NCBI GenBank assembly: GCA_964423745.1
Contig: CAYRGG010000014.1
Coordinates: forward strand, 22,447 to 86,446
DNA from: CAYRGG01 sp964423745
GTDB lineage: Bacteria; Pseudomonadota; Gammaproteobacteria; Competibacterales; Competibacteraceae
Direction: 5' to 3'
Length of the DNA stretch: 64,000 nucleotides
Every line of letters starts with the position of its first letter. Within the stretch, counting starts at the first letter, position 1. Below are positions 35,965 through 44,190 of the stretch, piece after piece. The notes below the pieces were generated by a model. It saw only the letters and a list, made by a program, of their open reading frames with translations, did not search any database and had not been told where the DNA came from. Made by a program: the position numbers and the translations under genes.

Positions 35965-37425
35965 ATGGCGCATCCCGAACGTGAACGCATGTCCAGCATT
36001 GATACAGCCTGGTTACGCATGGACCGTCCCTATAACATCATGGCCATCAATGGCGTCCTTATTTTTGAGGATCGACTTGATTTAGAGTCTGTCAAAGAGC
36101 TGGTTCAAGCCCATATGATGCGTTACAAACGTTTCCGGCAGCGGCCTATTCGTACCTCCGGTGGTTACGTTTGGGAGACGGATATTCACTTTGAATTAAG
36201 TAGTCATGTGCGCCGGATGGGATTACCTGGCGCAGGCGGCAAAGAAGAACTCGAGGAGTTGGTCAGTGATTTAATCAGTACTCCTATGGATCCCAGCAAA
36301 CCTTTGTGGGATTTTCACCTGGTGGAAGACTACCAAGGCGGTAGCGCCCTGATTGTACGTATTCAGCACTGTTATGGTGACGGGATGGCCATGATCCAAG
36401 TGCTTTTGTCGCTGACCACCCCGATACCCGGGATGCTTACTGACACCACCCAGTCAAAGGGGACCATATCTCGCCAGGATGGTGAAGAGGTGCGGGGCGA
36501 TATTTTTCATCAACTGTTTGAGCCCGTGAGCGAAGCCGTTAGTCAAGCGGTCAAGGCAGGTCGGAATTTGTTAGAAGATAGCGTGGACATAGTGCGTCAC
36601 CCGGGTGAAACCTTCGGTTATGCACGCCAGGGATTGGGCTTGCTTTCGGAGGCGGCTAAGTTCACCCTAATGCCTGACGATCCTGTAACTCGTTTCCGTG
36701 GTAAGCTAAGCGTTGCTAAACGCGTGGCATGGGCGGAACCCTTGTCTTTAAGAGAAGTAAAGACCATCGGCAAAGCGCTAGGCTGTTCCATCAACGATGT
36801 GTTGTTATCCTGCGTAACCGGTGCGCTACGTGCGTATCTTTTGGAGAAAGGTGATTCTATCCGTGATGGTTTAGAAATACGCGCTGCGGTACCGGTTAAC
36901 TTGCGATCGTTAGAGAAGGCTAAAAAGTTAGGTAATTTTTTTGGTTTGGTATTGCTAACATTACCTATTGGCGTGGCTGACCCTATACAACGTGTGCACA
37001 CTGTGCAACAACGTATGCGGGAATTGAAAGGTTCTTATCAAGCTGTTTTAACCCTCGGTTTGTTAGGCACTTTAGGTGTAGGTCCTAAGCTGGTCCAGGC
37101 GTCAGCTATGAAAGTGCTCAGCAAAAAGGCTACCGCAGTGATGAGCAATGTGCCAGGTCCTCAACAACCGCTTTATATGGGAGGAGCAAAAATGTCTGAA
37201 CTGATGTTTTGGGTGCCTCAGTCGGGATCAGTAGGCATGGGGGTTAGCATATTTAGCTACAACGGTCGCGTTCATTTTGGGCTGAGAACAGATGCAAGAG
37301 TCGTAAGGGATCCTGATACCATAATTAAGCGCTTTAAGGGGGAGTTTGAGAAAGTTTTGCTAACGGTAATGATGCAACCCTGGTATAGGCAGACAGAGGT
37401 AAAACCATTGGTAAATTCCTCATAG
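35965..37425 (+). CDS. Wax ester synthase/diacylglycerol acyltransferase (WS/DGAT) family
   Basis: 486 residues of the WS/DGAT family, which joins acyl-CoA to fatty alcohols or diacylglycerol to form wax esters or triacylglycerols. N-terminal ERMSSIDTAWLRMDRPYN, the catalytic motif written IQHCYGDGMAM near residue 133 (consensus HHxxxDG; the first His is Gln, the second and the DG are kept), SINDVLLSCVTGALRAYLL, and the C-terminal VMSNVPGPQQPLYMGG. The Gln change could lower or alter activity. Its neighbourhood (ACBP, two phasins, patatin) argues for storage lipid or granule metabolism. Confidence 0.88.
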   Translation: MAHPERERMSSIDTAWLRMDRPYNIMAINGVLIFEDRLDLESVKELVQAHMMRYKRFRQRPIRTSGGYVWETDIHFELSSHVRRMGLPGAGGKEELEELVSDLISTPMDPSKPLWDFHLVEDYQGGSALIVRIQHCYGDGMAMIQVLLSLTTPIPGMLTDTTQSKGTISRQDGEEVRGDIFHQLFEPVSEAVSQAVKAGRNLLEDSVDIVRHPGETFGYARQGLGLLSEAAKFTLMPDDPVTRFRGKLSVAKRVAWAEPLSLREVKTIGKALGCSINDVLLSCVTGALRAYLLEKGDSIRDGLEIRAAVPVNLRSLEKAKKLGNFFGLVLLTLPIGVADPIQRVHTVQQRMRELKGSYQAVLTLGLLGTLGVGPKLVQASAMKVLSKKATAVMSNVPGPQQPLYMGGAKMSELMFWVPQSGSVGMGVSIFSYNGRVHFGLRTDARVVRDPDTIIKRFKGEFEKVLLTVMMQPWYRQTEVKPLVNSS

Positions 37426-37763
37426 TGAGTGCATGCAGCACTACTCATTTGTTAGCGTTTTGCTTGATTCAATAAACTTACATTGCAAATATTTATGTGT
37501 TGGAATGTTAAGAGTCCATCCGCTTTAGGCTTTATGAGATCTTGAATTAGGGTTCAAAAAATGAATTTTTCTATGACTCTATATTAATGACGCTGTCTTT
37601 GATAGATAAAATACGTTATTGAATTAGTATGATTATTCTAATTTATACTGCTATTTTTATGATTTTATGACAAGCTAATGTTTGTCTCATTAAAACTAAA
37701 AAATTATCGTAATCGTAGTAATACTTTATAGCGTGAATCTATGCTACTTTAGGAGAAAGAGAA
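37426..37763. other. AT-rich spacer between WS/DGAT and phasin 1
   Basis: A 338-base stretch with no supported gene. It is AT-rich and contains a weak inverted repeat (AATTAG/CTAATT near 37622-37645). It ends in a strong ribosome binding site AGGAG about 9 bases before the phasin ATG. A phasin promoter probably lies here, but I found no convincing -35/-10 pair. Confidence 0.6.
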
Positions 37764-38159
37764 ATGGTAAAAAAACTAAAGACCGAGACAAACGACAAAC
37801 AAATGGCGTTAGTTAGAGCTGTAGATAGCTCAAGACTTATTTGGTTAGCAGGGTTAGGCGCCCTATCTAAATTTGAAACAGAAAGTAGTGCTTTGTTTGA
37901 AAGTTTGGTCAAAGAAGGCGAAAAATTCGAAAATCAAACAAAAAAGTTGGCTGACAACAAAATTGATGACGTCAAAGATAAAGTGGAGGGAGTAAGAGAT
38001 AAGGCAATTGATACATGGGATAAATTAGAGGAGTCTTTTGAGGCGCGATTAGCGACCCTTCTAAATAAAATGGGGATACCCACTCACGATGATGTTGCCG
38101 ATCTTTCAAAGCGGGTAGAGACACTGAACGAAAGCGTTAAAAATTTAAACAAAGTTTAG
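37764..38159 (+). CDS. Phasin family protein (PHA granule-associated), copy 1
   Basis: 131 residues, all helical and charged, of the PhaI/PhaF-type phasin family (PF05597): the conserved segment SSRLIWLAGLGALSKFETES, then ALFESLVKEGEKFENQTKK, a coiled-coil lysine-glutamate-rich middle, and a C-terminus MGIPTHDDVADLSKRVETL that could mediate oligomerisation. Phasins coat polyhydroxyalkanoate granules. Paralogous to the gene at 39745, with which it brackets the patatin gene. Ribosome binding site AGGAG about 9 bases upstream. Confidence 0.92.
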   Translation: MVKKLKTETNDKQMALVRAVDSSRLIWLAGLGALSKFETESSALFESLVKEGEKFENQTKKLADNKIDDVKDKVEGVRDKAIDTWDKLEESFEARLATLLNKMGIPTHDDVADLSKRVETLNESVKNLNKV

Positions 38160-38193
38160 AAAATATGTGTCATGTTGGCTCTTTGCTCTTTTT

Positions 38194-38233
38194 TATGTTT
38201 TTGACGTGATAATTATGTTTTTGACGTGATAAT
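38194..38233. repeat. Perfect 20-bp tandem duplication
   Basis: TATGTTTTTGACGTGATAAT occurs twice in direct succession, 38194-38213 and 38214-38233, in the 263-base spacer between phasin 1 and the patatin gene. Each unit contains TTGACG, a -35-like hexamer; whether these act as promoters or binding sites is not decided by sequence. Confidence 0.95.
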
Positions 38234-38422
38234 AAAGATCATCGGAGTAGGGTTGAAACCATTGTTATGGTACCTTAATAAGTCCTAGTGATAAAAGATT
38301 TTGCGATCGAGAAAACAACAACTAAATCTAAAAATGTTACTTAGATCGTATTTTGTTTGTCTAGACTTGCCTCAAGTGCGCTAAAAATACTAGCCTCTGC
38401 TCAGCAAGCTTAAGGAGGTGCC

Positions 38423-39682
38423 ATGAAAGATAAGCCGTATGTTACTCGCCTAGGAACTGATGTGCCTCGAGTTGGATTAGCGCTTGCCGGTGGTGGACCT
38501 TTGGGTATGATCTACGAAATTGGTGCCTTGCGAGCACTTGATGAAGCGTTAGAGGGTGTTGATTTCAACAACCTTGACGTTTATGTTGGGGTAAGCGCGG
38601 GTGCAGCCATTGCGGCTAATTTAGCTAATCAATTGACGACAGCTCAAATGTGTAGGGTTTTCATCCGTGGCGAAGCAGTCGAGCATCCTTTTAACCCCGA
38701 TGTGTTTTTAAAGCCTGCGTTTAAAGAGTACTATAACCGTCTTTTATTGGTACCTAGATTGTTTGCTCAATCAGTCTGGCGGTTTGCAAAAAATCCCTTC
38801 GACATCACCTTAACAGAATCTTTAACTAGCCTGAGCCAAGCCCTTCCCACGGGTGTTTTCAATAACGAGGCAATTTTCAATTATCTGAATCAACTTTATA
38901 GCGTCCCTGAACGAACCAATGATTTTCGTGAGTTGCGCCAAAAGCTTTATGTGGTGGCGGTAGATCTAGATACGGGAGAGCCGGTAAGGTTTGGTTCTAA
39001 AGGTTATGATGATGTGCCTATCGCCAAAGCTGTTCAAGCGAGCACAGCGCTGCCAGGTCTCTATCCACCCGTGAAGATCGACGGACGTTACTACGTGGAT
39101 GGCGCCTTGACAAAAACCATGCATGCTTCGGTAGCCCTTAGCGAAGGAGCTGATTTGGTTTTTTGTGTTAATCCACTAGTACCATTCGATGCCAATCTGG
39201 CTGCCCACGTCGGCACTTTAAACAAACACGAGAGTCTTGTTGAAAAAGGGCTTGCCGTTGTTTTGTCTCAAGCGTTTCGAACTATCATCCATTCCCGTTT
39301 AGAAGTAGGTATGTCTAGCTACGATACTCAATACGAGAATGCCGATGTAGTTCTTTTTGAGCCGAACCGCGAAGATCCCAAAGTGTTTTTTACCAATGTC
39401 TTTAGCTTTTCCAATCGATTATGGGTTTGTGAGCATGCCTACCAAACCACCCGCCATGATTTGTTGGCGCGACATAATGAGTTGGGTGCTTTGTTAAACC
39501 GCCATGGCATTTCTTTACGTATGGATATTTTAGAAGACAAAACTCGCCACTTTAGTACGGGTTTGCACAATGAAGATCCAGAGATGGACGAAGCTGTTGA
39601 AGATCTAATGAATGGTAGCGATAGTGATTCTTTACAAGAACCTGCAAAGTCTGAAGATTGGTTAAAAGCGGTGCATAACTAG
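38423..39682 (+). CDS. Patatin-like phospholipase/lipase
   Basis: 419 residues. The patatin hydrolase core is clear: oxyanion loop LALAGGGPLGMIYEIGAL (near 16-33), nucleophile elbow GVSAG (about 56-60) and the dyad aspartate in YYVDGALT (near 226). No signal peptide, so it acts in the cytoplasm. A helical C-terminal half follows. Placed between two phasin genes, it is a good candidate for an intracellular polyester depolymerase or a lipase acting at storage-granule surfaces; this role is inferred from context. Ribosome binding site AAGGAGG about 6 bases before the ATG. Confidence 0.9.
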   Translation: MKDKPYVTRLGTDVPRVGLALAGGGPLGMIYEIGALRALDEALEGVDFNNLDVYVGVSAGAAIAANLANQLTTAQMCRVFIRGEAVEHPFNPDVFLKPAFKEYYNRLLLVPRLFAQSVWRFAKNPFDITLTESLTSLSQALPTGVFNNEAIFNYLNQLYSVPERTNDFRELRQKLYVVAVDLDTGEPVRFGSKGYDDVPIAKAVQASTALPGLYPPVKIDGRYYVDGALTKTMHASVALSEGADLVFCVNPLVPFDANLAAHVGTLNKHESLVEKGLAVVLSQAFRTIIHSRLEVGMSSYDTQYENADVVLFEPNREDPKVFFTNVFSFSNRLWVCEHAYQTTRHDLLARHNELGALLNRHGISLRMDILEDKTRHFSTGLHNEDPEMDEAVEDLMNGSDSDSLQEPAKSEDWLKAVHN

Positions 39683-39744
39683 TTGAGCATAATCTTGTAT
39701 GAGATGATTTTAAATTGTAAGTTTATGTAGGAGTCGAGTATAAA

Positions 39745-40155
39745 ATGGCAAAAAAAAAGTTAAAAAACAAAAAAAATGAAGCACAAGCAGTCAATACTGT
39801 GGTGCATACAGCCAGACAGATTTGGTTAGCCGGTTTAGGTGCATTTGTAGCCGCTGAAGAAGAAGGTGGTAAGTTGTTTGAAGTATTGGTTAAACATGGT
39901 GAAGAGGTAGAAGGGCATACAAAAAAAATAGCTGAAAGCAAAGTCGGTGTTATGAAAGGTAAGGTTGAAAGTGCTGTGGAAGAAATGAAAGATAAAACAA
40001 CGGATACTTGGGAAGGATTAGAACAAGTCTTTGAAGATCGTGTAGCTCGTGTTTTGAATCGGCTCGGTGTGCCTACTCAAGAAGATGTCGAAGAATTAGG
40101 TCAACATATAGAAAATCTTACAAAAAATATCAATGATTTGCTTGAGAGCACTTAA
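39745..40155 (+). CDS. Phasin family protein, copy 2
   Basis: 136 residues, homologous to phasin 1 over nearly its full length: RQIWLAGLGAFVAAEEEGGK, FEVLVKHGEEVEGHTKKIAES, DTWEGLEQVFEDRVARVLNRL and GVPTQEDVEELGQ. A lysine-rich N-terminus (KKKLKNKKNEAQ) could touch DNA, as known for PhaF-type phasins. TAGGAG precedes the ATG. It lies 62 bases after the patatin gene, probably co-transcribed. Confidence 0.92.
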   Translation: MAKKKLKNKKNEAQAVNTVVHTARQIWLAGLGAFVAAEEEGGKLFEVLVKHGEEVEGHTKKIAESKVGVMKGKVESAVEEMKDKTTDTWEGLEQVFEDRVARVLNRLGVPTQEDVEELGQHIENLTKNINDLLEST

Positions 40156-40235
40156 AGGTTTAATCGTTTGCTAGTCTTTTTTAGGGTTTTTGTGGTGGCA
40201 TACATAGTTCAGGCTAATATTTTTGTATTTAACTT

Positions 40236-40880
40236 TTAATCTAAATAGTCGTGGCTCAGTCTTTTAACTAAAGTCCGCATATCCTCTCTTAAAAAAGGCG
40301 ACACTAGCGCCATTACCTGGAAAACACCATGTCCGAGGTGGTTCCCATCCATACTATCAATGTTATCAATGCCATGTACGCTTCTACGTACATTTTGAAA
40401 GTTGATCCAGTAAGTTGCCACTAAAGCAATATTATTTGCTAATGCTTCAATTTCTTCAGAGTTGGCATTCATAACATCGGCTTTGACAAGACCTGTACAT
40501 ATAGTGATAGAAGTAGCAATTTTACGCTCTAAAATCCTTTTAAAACGCATTCTCAGCTTTCGGCTACGACTTAGGATGTTGTCTAAATCCCGATACAAAA
40601 AACGGTATTGCCAAATGCTTTCAAATACAAGATGCAGATAAAGCCACATGTCTTCCATGTTGAGTGCGCGGCTTTCCGGTGCTTCTAATGCGTCTGATAT
40701 TTGCTGTTCAAAACGTAAGAATAGATAGTAGATGATCTCGTCTTTATTGCGAAAGTGATAGTAAAGGTTTCCTGGGCTTATATCGAGTTCATCTGCAATA
40801 TGATTAGTTGTGACATTGGGTGCTCCATATTTATTAAAGACATCTAAACTAGCCTGTAGGATTCGTTCACGAGTTTTCAT
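40236..40880 (-). CDS. TetR-family transcriptional regulator
   Basis: 214 residues. The DNA-binding helix-turn-helix is at the N-terminus (TTNHIADELDISPGNLYYHFRNKDEII), followed by a ligand/dimer domain of the PF13972 type. It converges on phasin 2, and faces away from a 507-base spacer. It may repress the adjacent storage genes, but that is inferred from position. An inverted repeat at 40943-40963 upstream is a candidate operator for autoregulation. Confidence 0.9.
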   Translation of the reverse strand: MKTRERILQASLDVFNKYGAPNVTTNHIADELDISPGNLYYHFRNKDEIIYYLFLRFEQQISDALEAPESRALNMEDMWLYLHLVFESIWQYRFLYRDLDNILSRSRKLRMRFKRILERKIATSITICTGLVKADVMNANSEEIEALANNIALVATYWINFQNVRRSVHGIDNIDSMDGNHLGHGVFQVMALVSPFLREDMRTLVKRLSHDYLD

Positions 40881-41387
40881 CGTTTTGAACTATGTCACAA
40901 CCATTATTATTTCAAAGTGTTGTTAATGCTTTAATTTTTATCAACAGATGTATCTGATCTGTTACTGTGAGAAAATTTTAGTGTATTAAGGCTGATAAGT
41001 ACTTCGCCGAAAGTTTCGCGGTTTTTTAATCTTGTAGTTCCCCGTCCGTTCTAAGAAATTATTGGTAGAATTATTGTTCAGGTGCTTAATACATAAGCAT
41101 CAAGTAAAATCATCAGCTTTTTTACATGGAATTTAAGAAAAAGCAAAAACTTAAAGTTGTTTAAATTTAATTATAATGAATATAAAAAAAGTAGTACTCA
41201 TATTTTGAAAGTCAACCAATATAAAATGCAGTCAAAACAAAATATTTGTCTAAATCATGCATATTCATAGCAAAAACAGGTTATTTTCATCAGTCACTTT
41301 TTTGTCGAAATAAAGGTTGTGCTTTAAGTCTTTGCCTTATTTTGAAGAAGTTGAAGCTTGCAAGTATAGGGTTCAATAGCGCTTTTT
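40881..41387. other. AT-rich spacer upstream of the TetR gene
   Basis: 507 bases without a supported gene; the 69-codon frame reaching from 41246 into nadA antisense has no features of a real protein. The spacer contains the candidate TetR operator at 40943-40963 and is otherwise AT-rich, with several A/T runs. I see no RNA gene in it. Confidence 0.6.
40943..40963. promoter_or_regulatory. Candidate TetR-type operator
   Basis: AACAGAT (40943-40949) and ATCTGTT (40957-40963) form an exact inverted repeat with a 7-base spacer, 63 bases upstream of the TetR gene start. A shorter palindrome CAGATGTATCTG (40945-40956) overlaps it. Size and position fit an autoregulatory operator; no second copy near the phasin genes was found. 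Confidence 0.35.
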
Positions 41388-42470
41388 TTAGGCATCATTG
41401 TTACCTAAAACCACTTTATTTCGTTGCTTGGCAAAATCGAGTAGTCTTTGGATAGATTTTTCTGCTTGTTGACGAACGGCTTCATCCACAAAAATTTCAT
41501 TTTCACCCGTCTCTAAAACTCGGGCTACCTGTCGTAAGCTGTTCATGGCCATCCAGGGGCAGTGAGCGCAACTTTTGCAGGTAGCGCTTTTACCGCCTGT
41601 TGGTGCTTCTAAAAAAACTTTACCGGGAGCGGCCTCTGTCATTTTATGAAAAATACCTCGATCGGTTGCAACGATAAACTTTTCAGCATCGCTTTGCCGA
41701 ACAGCTTGAATAAGTGCGGTTGTCGAGCCCACCACATCAGCTTGGGCAATAACGTCAGCGGGTGATTCTGGATGCACTAAAATTTTTGCATCGGGATGCA
41801 CGCTCCGCAGCTCTGCCAATTGCTCAGCTTTGAAAGCCTCATGAACTACGCACGAACCTTGCCATAAAAGCATATCAGCGTCCGTTTTCTGCTGCAGATA
41901 TGTACCGAGATGCTGGTCTGGGGCCCACAGAATCTTTTCACCCCGATCTGTTAGATAACGAATAATGTCAAGGGCAATACCTGATGTGACTACCCAATCG
42001 GCGCGTGCTTTTACCGCCGCGCTAGTATTTGCGTAAACAACGACAGTGCGGTCTGGGTGTTGGTCGCAAAAATTTTCGAAAACTTCTGCTGGGCAACCGA
42101 TATCCAGCGAACAAGTTGCATTGAGATCCGGCATCAGTACCCGTTTTTCAGGATTAAGAATTTTGGCGGTTTCACCCATAAAGCGAACGCCTGCTACCAC
42201 TAATGTGGAAGCAGTGGAAGCATGGCCAAATTGCGCCATATCCAAAGAATCAGAAACATAACCGCCAGTGGCGTCAGCTAATTCCTGCAGCTCAGGCGCC
42301 GTATAATAATGAGCAACTAACTTTGCGTCTTGTTTCCTCAACAGGGTCTTAATATGCTGGACAAGGGTTGCTTTTTCCATGGGTTCAAGCTGCTCTTCTA
42401 CCACTGCTGGTATTTGTTCGGGTGAAGGACGCAGGTTGAAAGGCATAGCAATATCAATTTTTGCATTCAT
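41388..42470 (-). CDS. nadA: Quinolinate synthase NadA
   Basis: NadA condenses iminoaspartate with dihydroxyacetone phosphate to quinolinate, an iron-sulfur step in de novo NAD synthesis. About 360 residues from the ATG at 42470 (MNAKIDIAMP), which has GGAG 8-9 bases upstream; the frame extends 16 codons further. Marks: VAHYYTAPELQELAD, GVRFMGETAKILNPEK, PDLNATCSLDIGCPAE, HPESP and the cysteine-rich SATCKSCAHCPWMAMN, which supplies cluster ligands. It lies 31 bases downstream of the nrtR gene on the same strand. Confidence 0.96.
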   Translation of the reverse strand: MNAKIDIAMPFNLRPSPEQIPAVVEEQLEPMEKATLVQHIKTLLRKQDAKLVAHYYTAPELQELADATGGYVSDSLDMAQFGHASTASTLVVAGVRFMGETAKILNPEKRVLMPDLNATCSLDIGCPAEVFENFCDQHPDRTVVVYANTSAAVKARADWVVTSGIALDIIRYLTDRGEKILWAPDQHLGTYLQQKTDADMLLWQGSCVVHEAFKAEQLAELRSVHPDAKILVHPESPADVIAQADVVGSTTALIQAVRQSDAEKFIVATDRGIFHKMTEAAPGKVFLEAPTGGKSATCKSCAHCPWMAMNSLRQVARVLETGENEIFVDEAVRQQAEKSIQRLLDFAKQRNKVVLGNNDA

Positions 42471-42501
42471 AGCTTTTCTCCGCCAGTTCTGGCAAATGGC
42501 G

Positions 42502-43161
42502 TTATCTAATAAATTCAACCTTACCAGGCGTCTTAACCCGATATAGGCGAGCGGGACGGTGTTTACCTTGACGCAGCATCCCGCTGGTCGCCTCGATACA
42601 GTTCATGGCCAGCATCCGCTTACGGAAATTCCGTTTATCTAAAGATGCCTCGAGAATGGTTTCGTAGACCGATTGCAAAGCACGCAATGTAAATTGCTCT
42701 GGCATAAGCTGTAGGGCAATTGTAGAGTAGCTGAGTTTGGCGGCTAATCGCTTGTATGCCATAGCAATAACATCGGTTTGGTTGAGAATGAGTAGGGGTA
42801 AATCGTTTATAGAAAACCAACGTAACAGGTGATTGTCAGGGCACTGAGCACAATGCTTCAAATTTTCAGGGGACACTAAAGCAAAATATGTTACAGATAC
42901 ATTTGGCTGTTGTGGATCTCCATCGGGACAAGCAAAAGTATAAAGCTGCTCCAGGTAGACATCCTTCAACCCAGTTTGATTATATAAGTGTCGTCGAACA
43001 CAACTATCTAAATCTTCATGCGTAGCAATATAACTACCACCAGGTAACTTCCACTTACCATCCTCCTCGGGCACTAAAAGCACCCGAAGACCCTCCTTCC
43101 AGATGCTGAAAGGAGTGATATCAGTGGAAATAGCAAATAAATTATCAAGTTGCCGTACCAT
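42502..43161 (-). CDS. nrtR: NrtR-type Nudix-related regulator of NAD synthesis
   Basis: 219 residues: an N-terminal Nudix-like domain and a C-terminal winged-helix region (PEQFTLRALQSVYETILEAS, DKRNFRKRML). The Nudix box is present in outline (GGSYIATHEDLDSCVRRHLY) but its catalytic glutamates are replaced (RHLYNQ in place of RELxEE), as expected for the NrtR repressors, which bind ADP-ribose rather than act on it. NrtR proteins control NAD biosynthesis genes; nadA lies directly downstream in the same transcription unit and tandem palindromes lie directly upstream. Confidence 0.88.
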   Translation of the reverse strand: MVRQLDNLFAISTDITPFSIWKEGLRVLLVPEEDGKWKLPGGSYIATHEDLDSCVRRHLYNQTGLKDVYLEQLYTFACPDGDPQQPNVSVTYFALVSPENLKHCAQCPDNHLLRWFSINDLPLLILNQTDVIAMAYKRLAAKLSYSTIALQLMPEQFTLRALQSVYETILEASLDKRNFRKRMLAMNCIEATSGMLRQGKHRPARLYRVKTPGKVEFIR

Positions 43162-43169
43162 GAAGCGTC

Positions 43170-43213
43170 ATTTAGTGTTAAATCGACACTAAATATTGGT
43201 GTATTAAAAACAC
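43170..43213. promoter_or_regulatory. Two tandem NrtR-type operator palindromes
   Basis: The first is ATTTAGTGT (43170-43178), 7 bases, ACACTAAAT (43186-43194): exact 9-bp arms. The second is GTGT (43199-43202), 7 bases, ACAC (43210-43213). Both share GTGT-N7-ACAC and their starts are 24 bp apart. They lie 8-52 bases upstream of the nrtR ATG. Because NrtR regulators bind palindromes in front of NAD genes, these are the expected autoregulatory operators for nrtR-nadA. Confidence 0.7.
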
Positions 43214-43346
43214 TATGTCAAGTCCATGATTCTATGATGACGTTTTTTTTAACATCTAGAACAAATTGATTTTTACTTTGTAATTAAAACCAAAAAATTT
43301 CTTTATAACTGCGAGGGCCAATGGCATCCTTGAGTTGTCACAAGGC

Positions 43347-43376
43347 TTGGGAAGTTTTAACGGACAATGCTACACT
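43347..43376 (+). promoter_or_regulatory. Candidate promoter of yebC-ruvCAB
   Basis: TTGGGA (43347-43352) and TACACT (43371-43376) are separated by 18 bases, about 40 bases upstream of the yebC ATG. Matches to the consensus are moderate (4/6 each). A ribosome binding site GAGG lies about 6 bases before the ATG. Confidence 0.35.
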
Positions 43377-43415
43377 ACTTGTTTGTTATTTAAATGAAAT
43401 TTCTAAGAGGCTGGA

Positions 43416-44159
43416 ATGGCTGGACACAGTAAATGGGCAAATATTCAACATCGCAAAAATGCACAAGATGCTAAACGTGGCAAACTGTTTACGCGGTTGA
43501 TTCGCGAGATCACCGTTGCTGCTCGTATGGGTGGATCCGATGTGGTTGCCAATTCTCGATTGCGTTTAGCTATTGATAAAGCGCTAGCGGCAAATATGAC
43601 AAAAGACACCATTGATCGAGCCATCAAAAGGGGGTCTGGTGAAGCGGGTGATGCCCAATACGAAGAAATACGCTATGAAGGTTATGGCCCGGGGGGAGTG
43701 GCTGTTCTAGTAGACTGCATGACCGATAATCGGAATCGCACGGTGGCGGAAGTGCGCCATGCGTTCAGTAAGTGCGGTGGCAACTTAGGCACCAGTGGCT
43801 CTGTGGCTTTCCAGTTTAATGAAACCGGCACTATAAGCTTTCCACCCGGCGCTGATGAAGAGCACATTATGGAACTCGCGTTGGAAGCGGGGGCAGATGA
43901 TGTGGTGACCAATGACGACGGATCGGTGGATGTGTTAACCACACCCACGGCCTTCGAGACAGTTAAGCAAACTATGCTGGAAGCCGATCTCCAACCAGAG
44001 CAGGCCGAGGTCACTATGCGTGCTAGCAACAGCGCCTCATTAGATTTAGACAATGCGCAAAAAATGGTGAAGTTGCTGGATATGTTGGAAGATCTGGACG
44101 ATACGCAAAATGTTTATTCCAACGCTGATATTTCCGATGACATCATGGCGCAACTTTGA
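43416..44159 (+). CDS. yebC: YebC/PmpR family protein
   Basis: 247 residues, the normal length of the YebC family, which acts in translation (helping ribosomes pass proline-rich stalls) and in some species as a transcriptional regulator. The hallmark N-terminus AGHSKWANIQHRKNAQDAKRG is exact. Other family stretches are NMTKDTIDRAIKRGSG, RYEGYGPGGVAVLVDCMTDN and KCGGNLGTSGSVAFQF. It lies directly upstream of ruvC, as in most Gammaproteobacteria. Confidence 0.97.
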   Translation: MAGHSKWANIQHRKNAQDAKRGKLFTRLIREITVAARMGGSDVVANSRLRLAIDKALAANMTKDTIDRAIKRGSGEAGDAQYEEIRYEGYGPGGVAVLVDCMTDNRNRTVAEVRHAFSKCGGNLGTSGSVAFQFNETGTISFPPGADEEHIMELALEAGADDVVTNDDGSVDVLTTPTAFETVKQTMLEADLQPEQAEVTMRASNSASLDLDNAQKMVKLLDMLEDLDDTQNVYSNADISDDIMAQL

Positions 44160-44190
44160 TGCCTTTCCTGCGGTCCCTTAAGCCACTTCT

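Noticed and set aside
38194..38233. Tandem 20-bp repeat as the start of a CRISPR
   Set aside because: Units are directly adjacent with no spacers between them.
41246..41455. A 69-codon plus-strand frame entering nadA antisense
   Set aside because: No ribosome binding site, no recognisable domain, and half of it overlaps nadA on the other strand.
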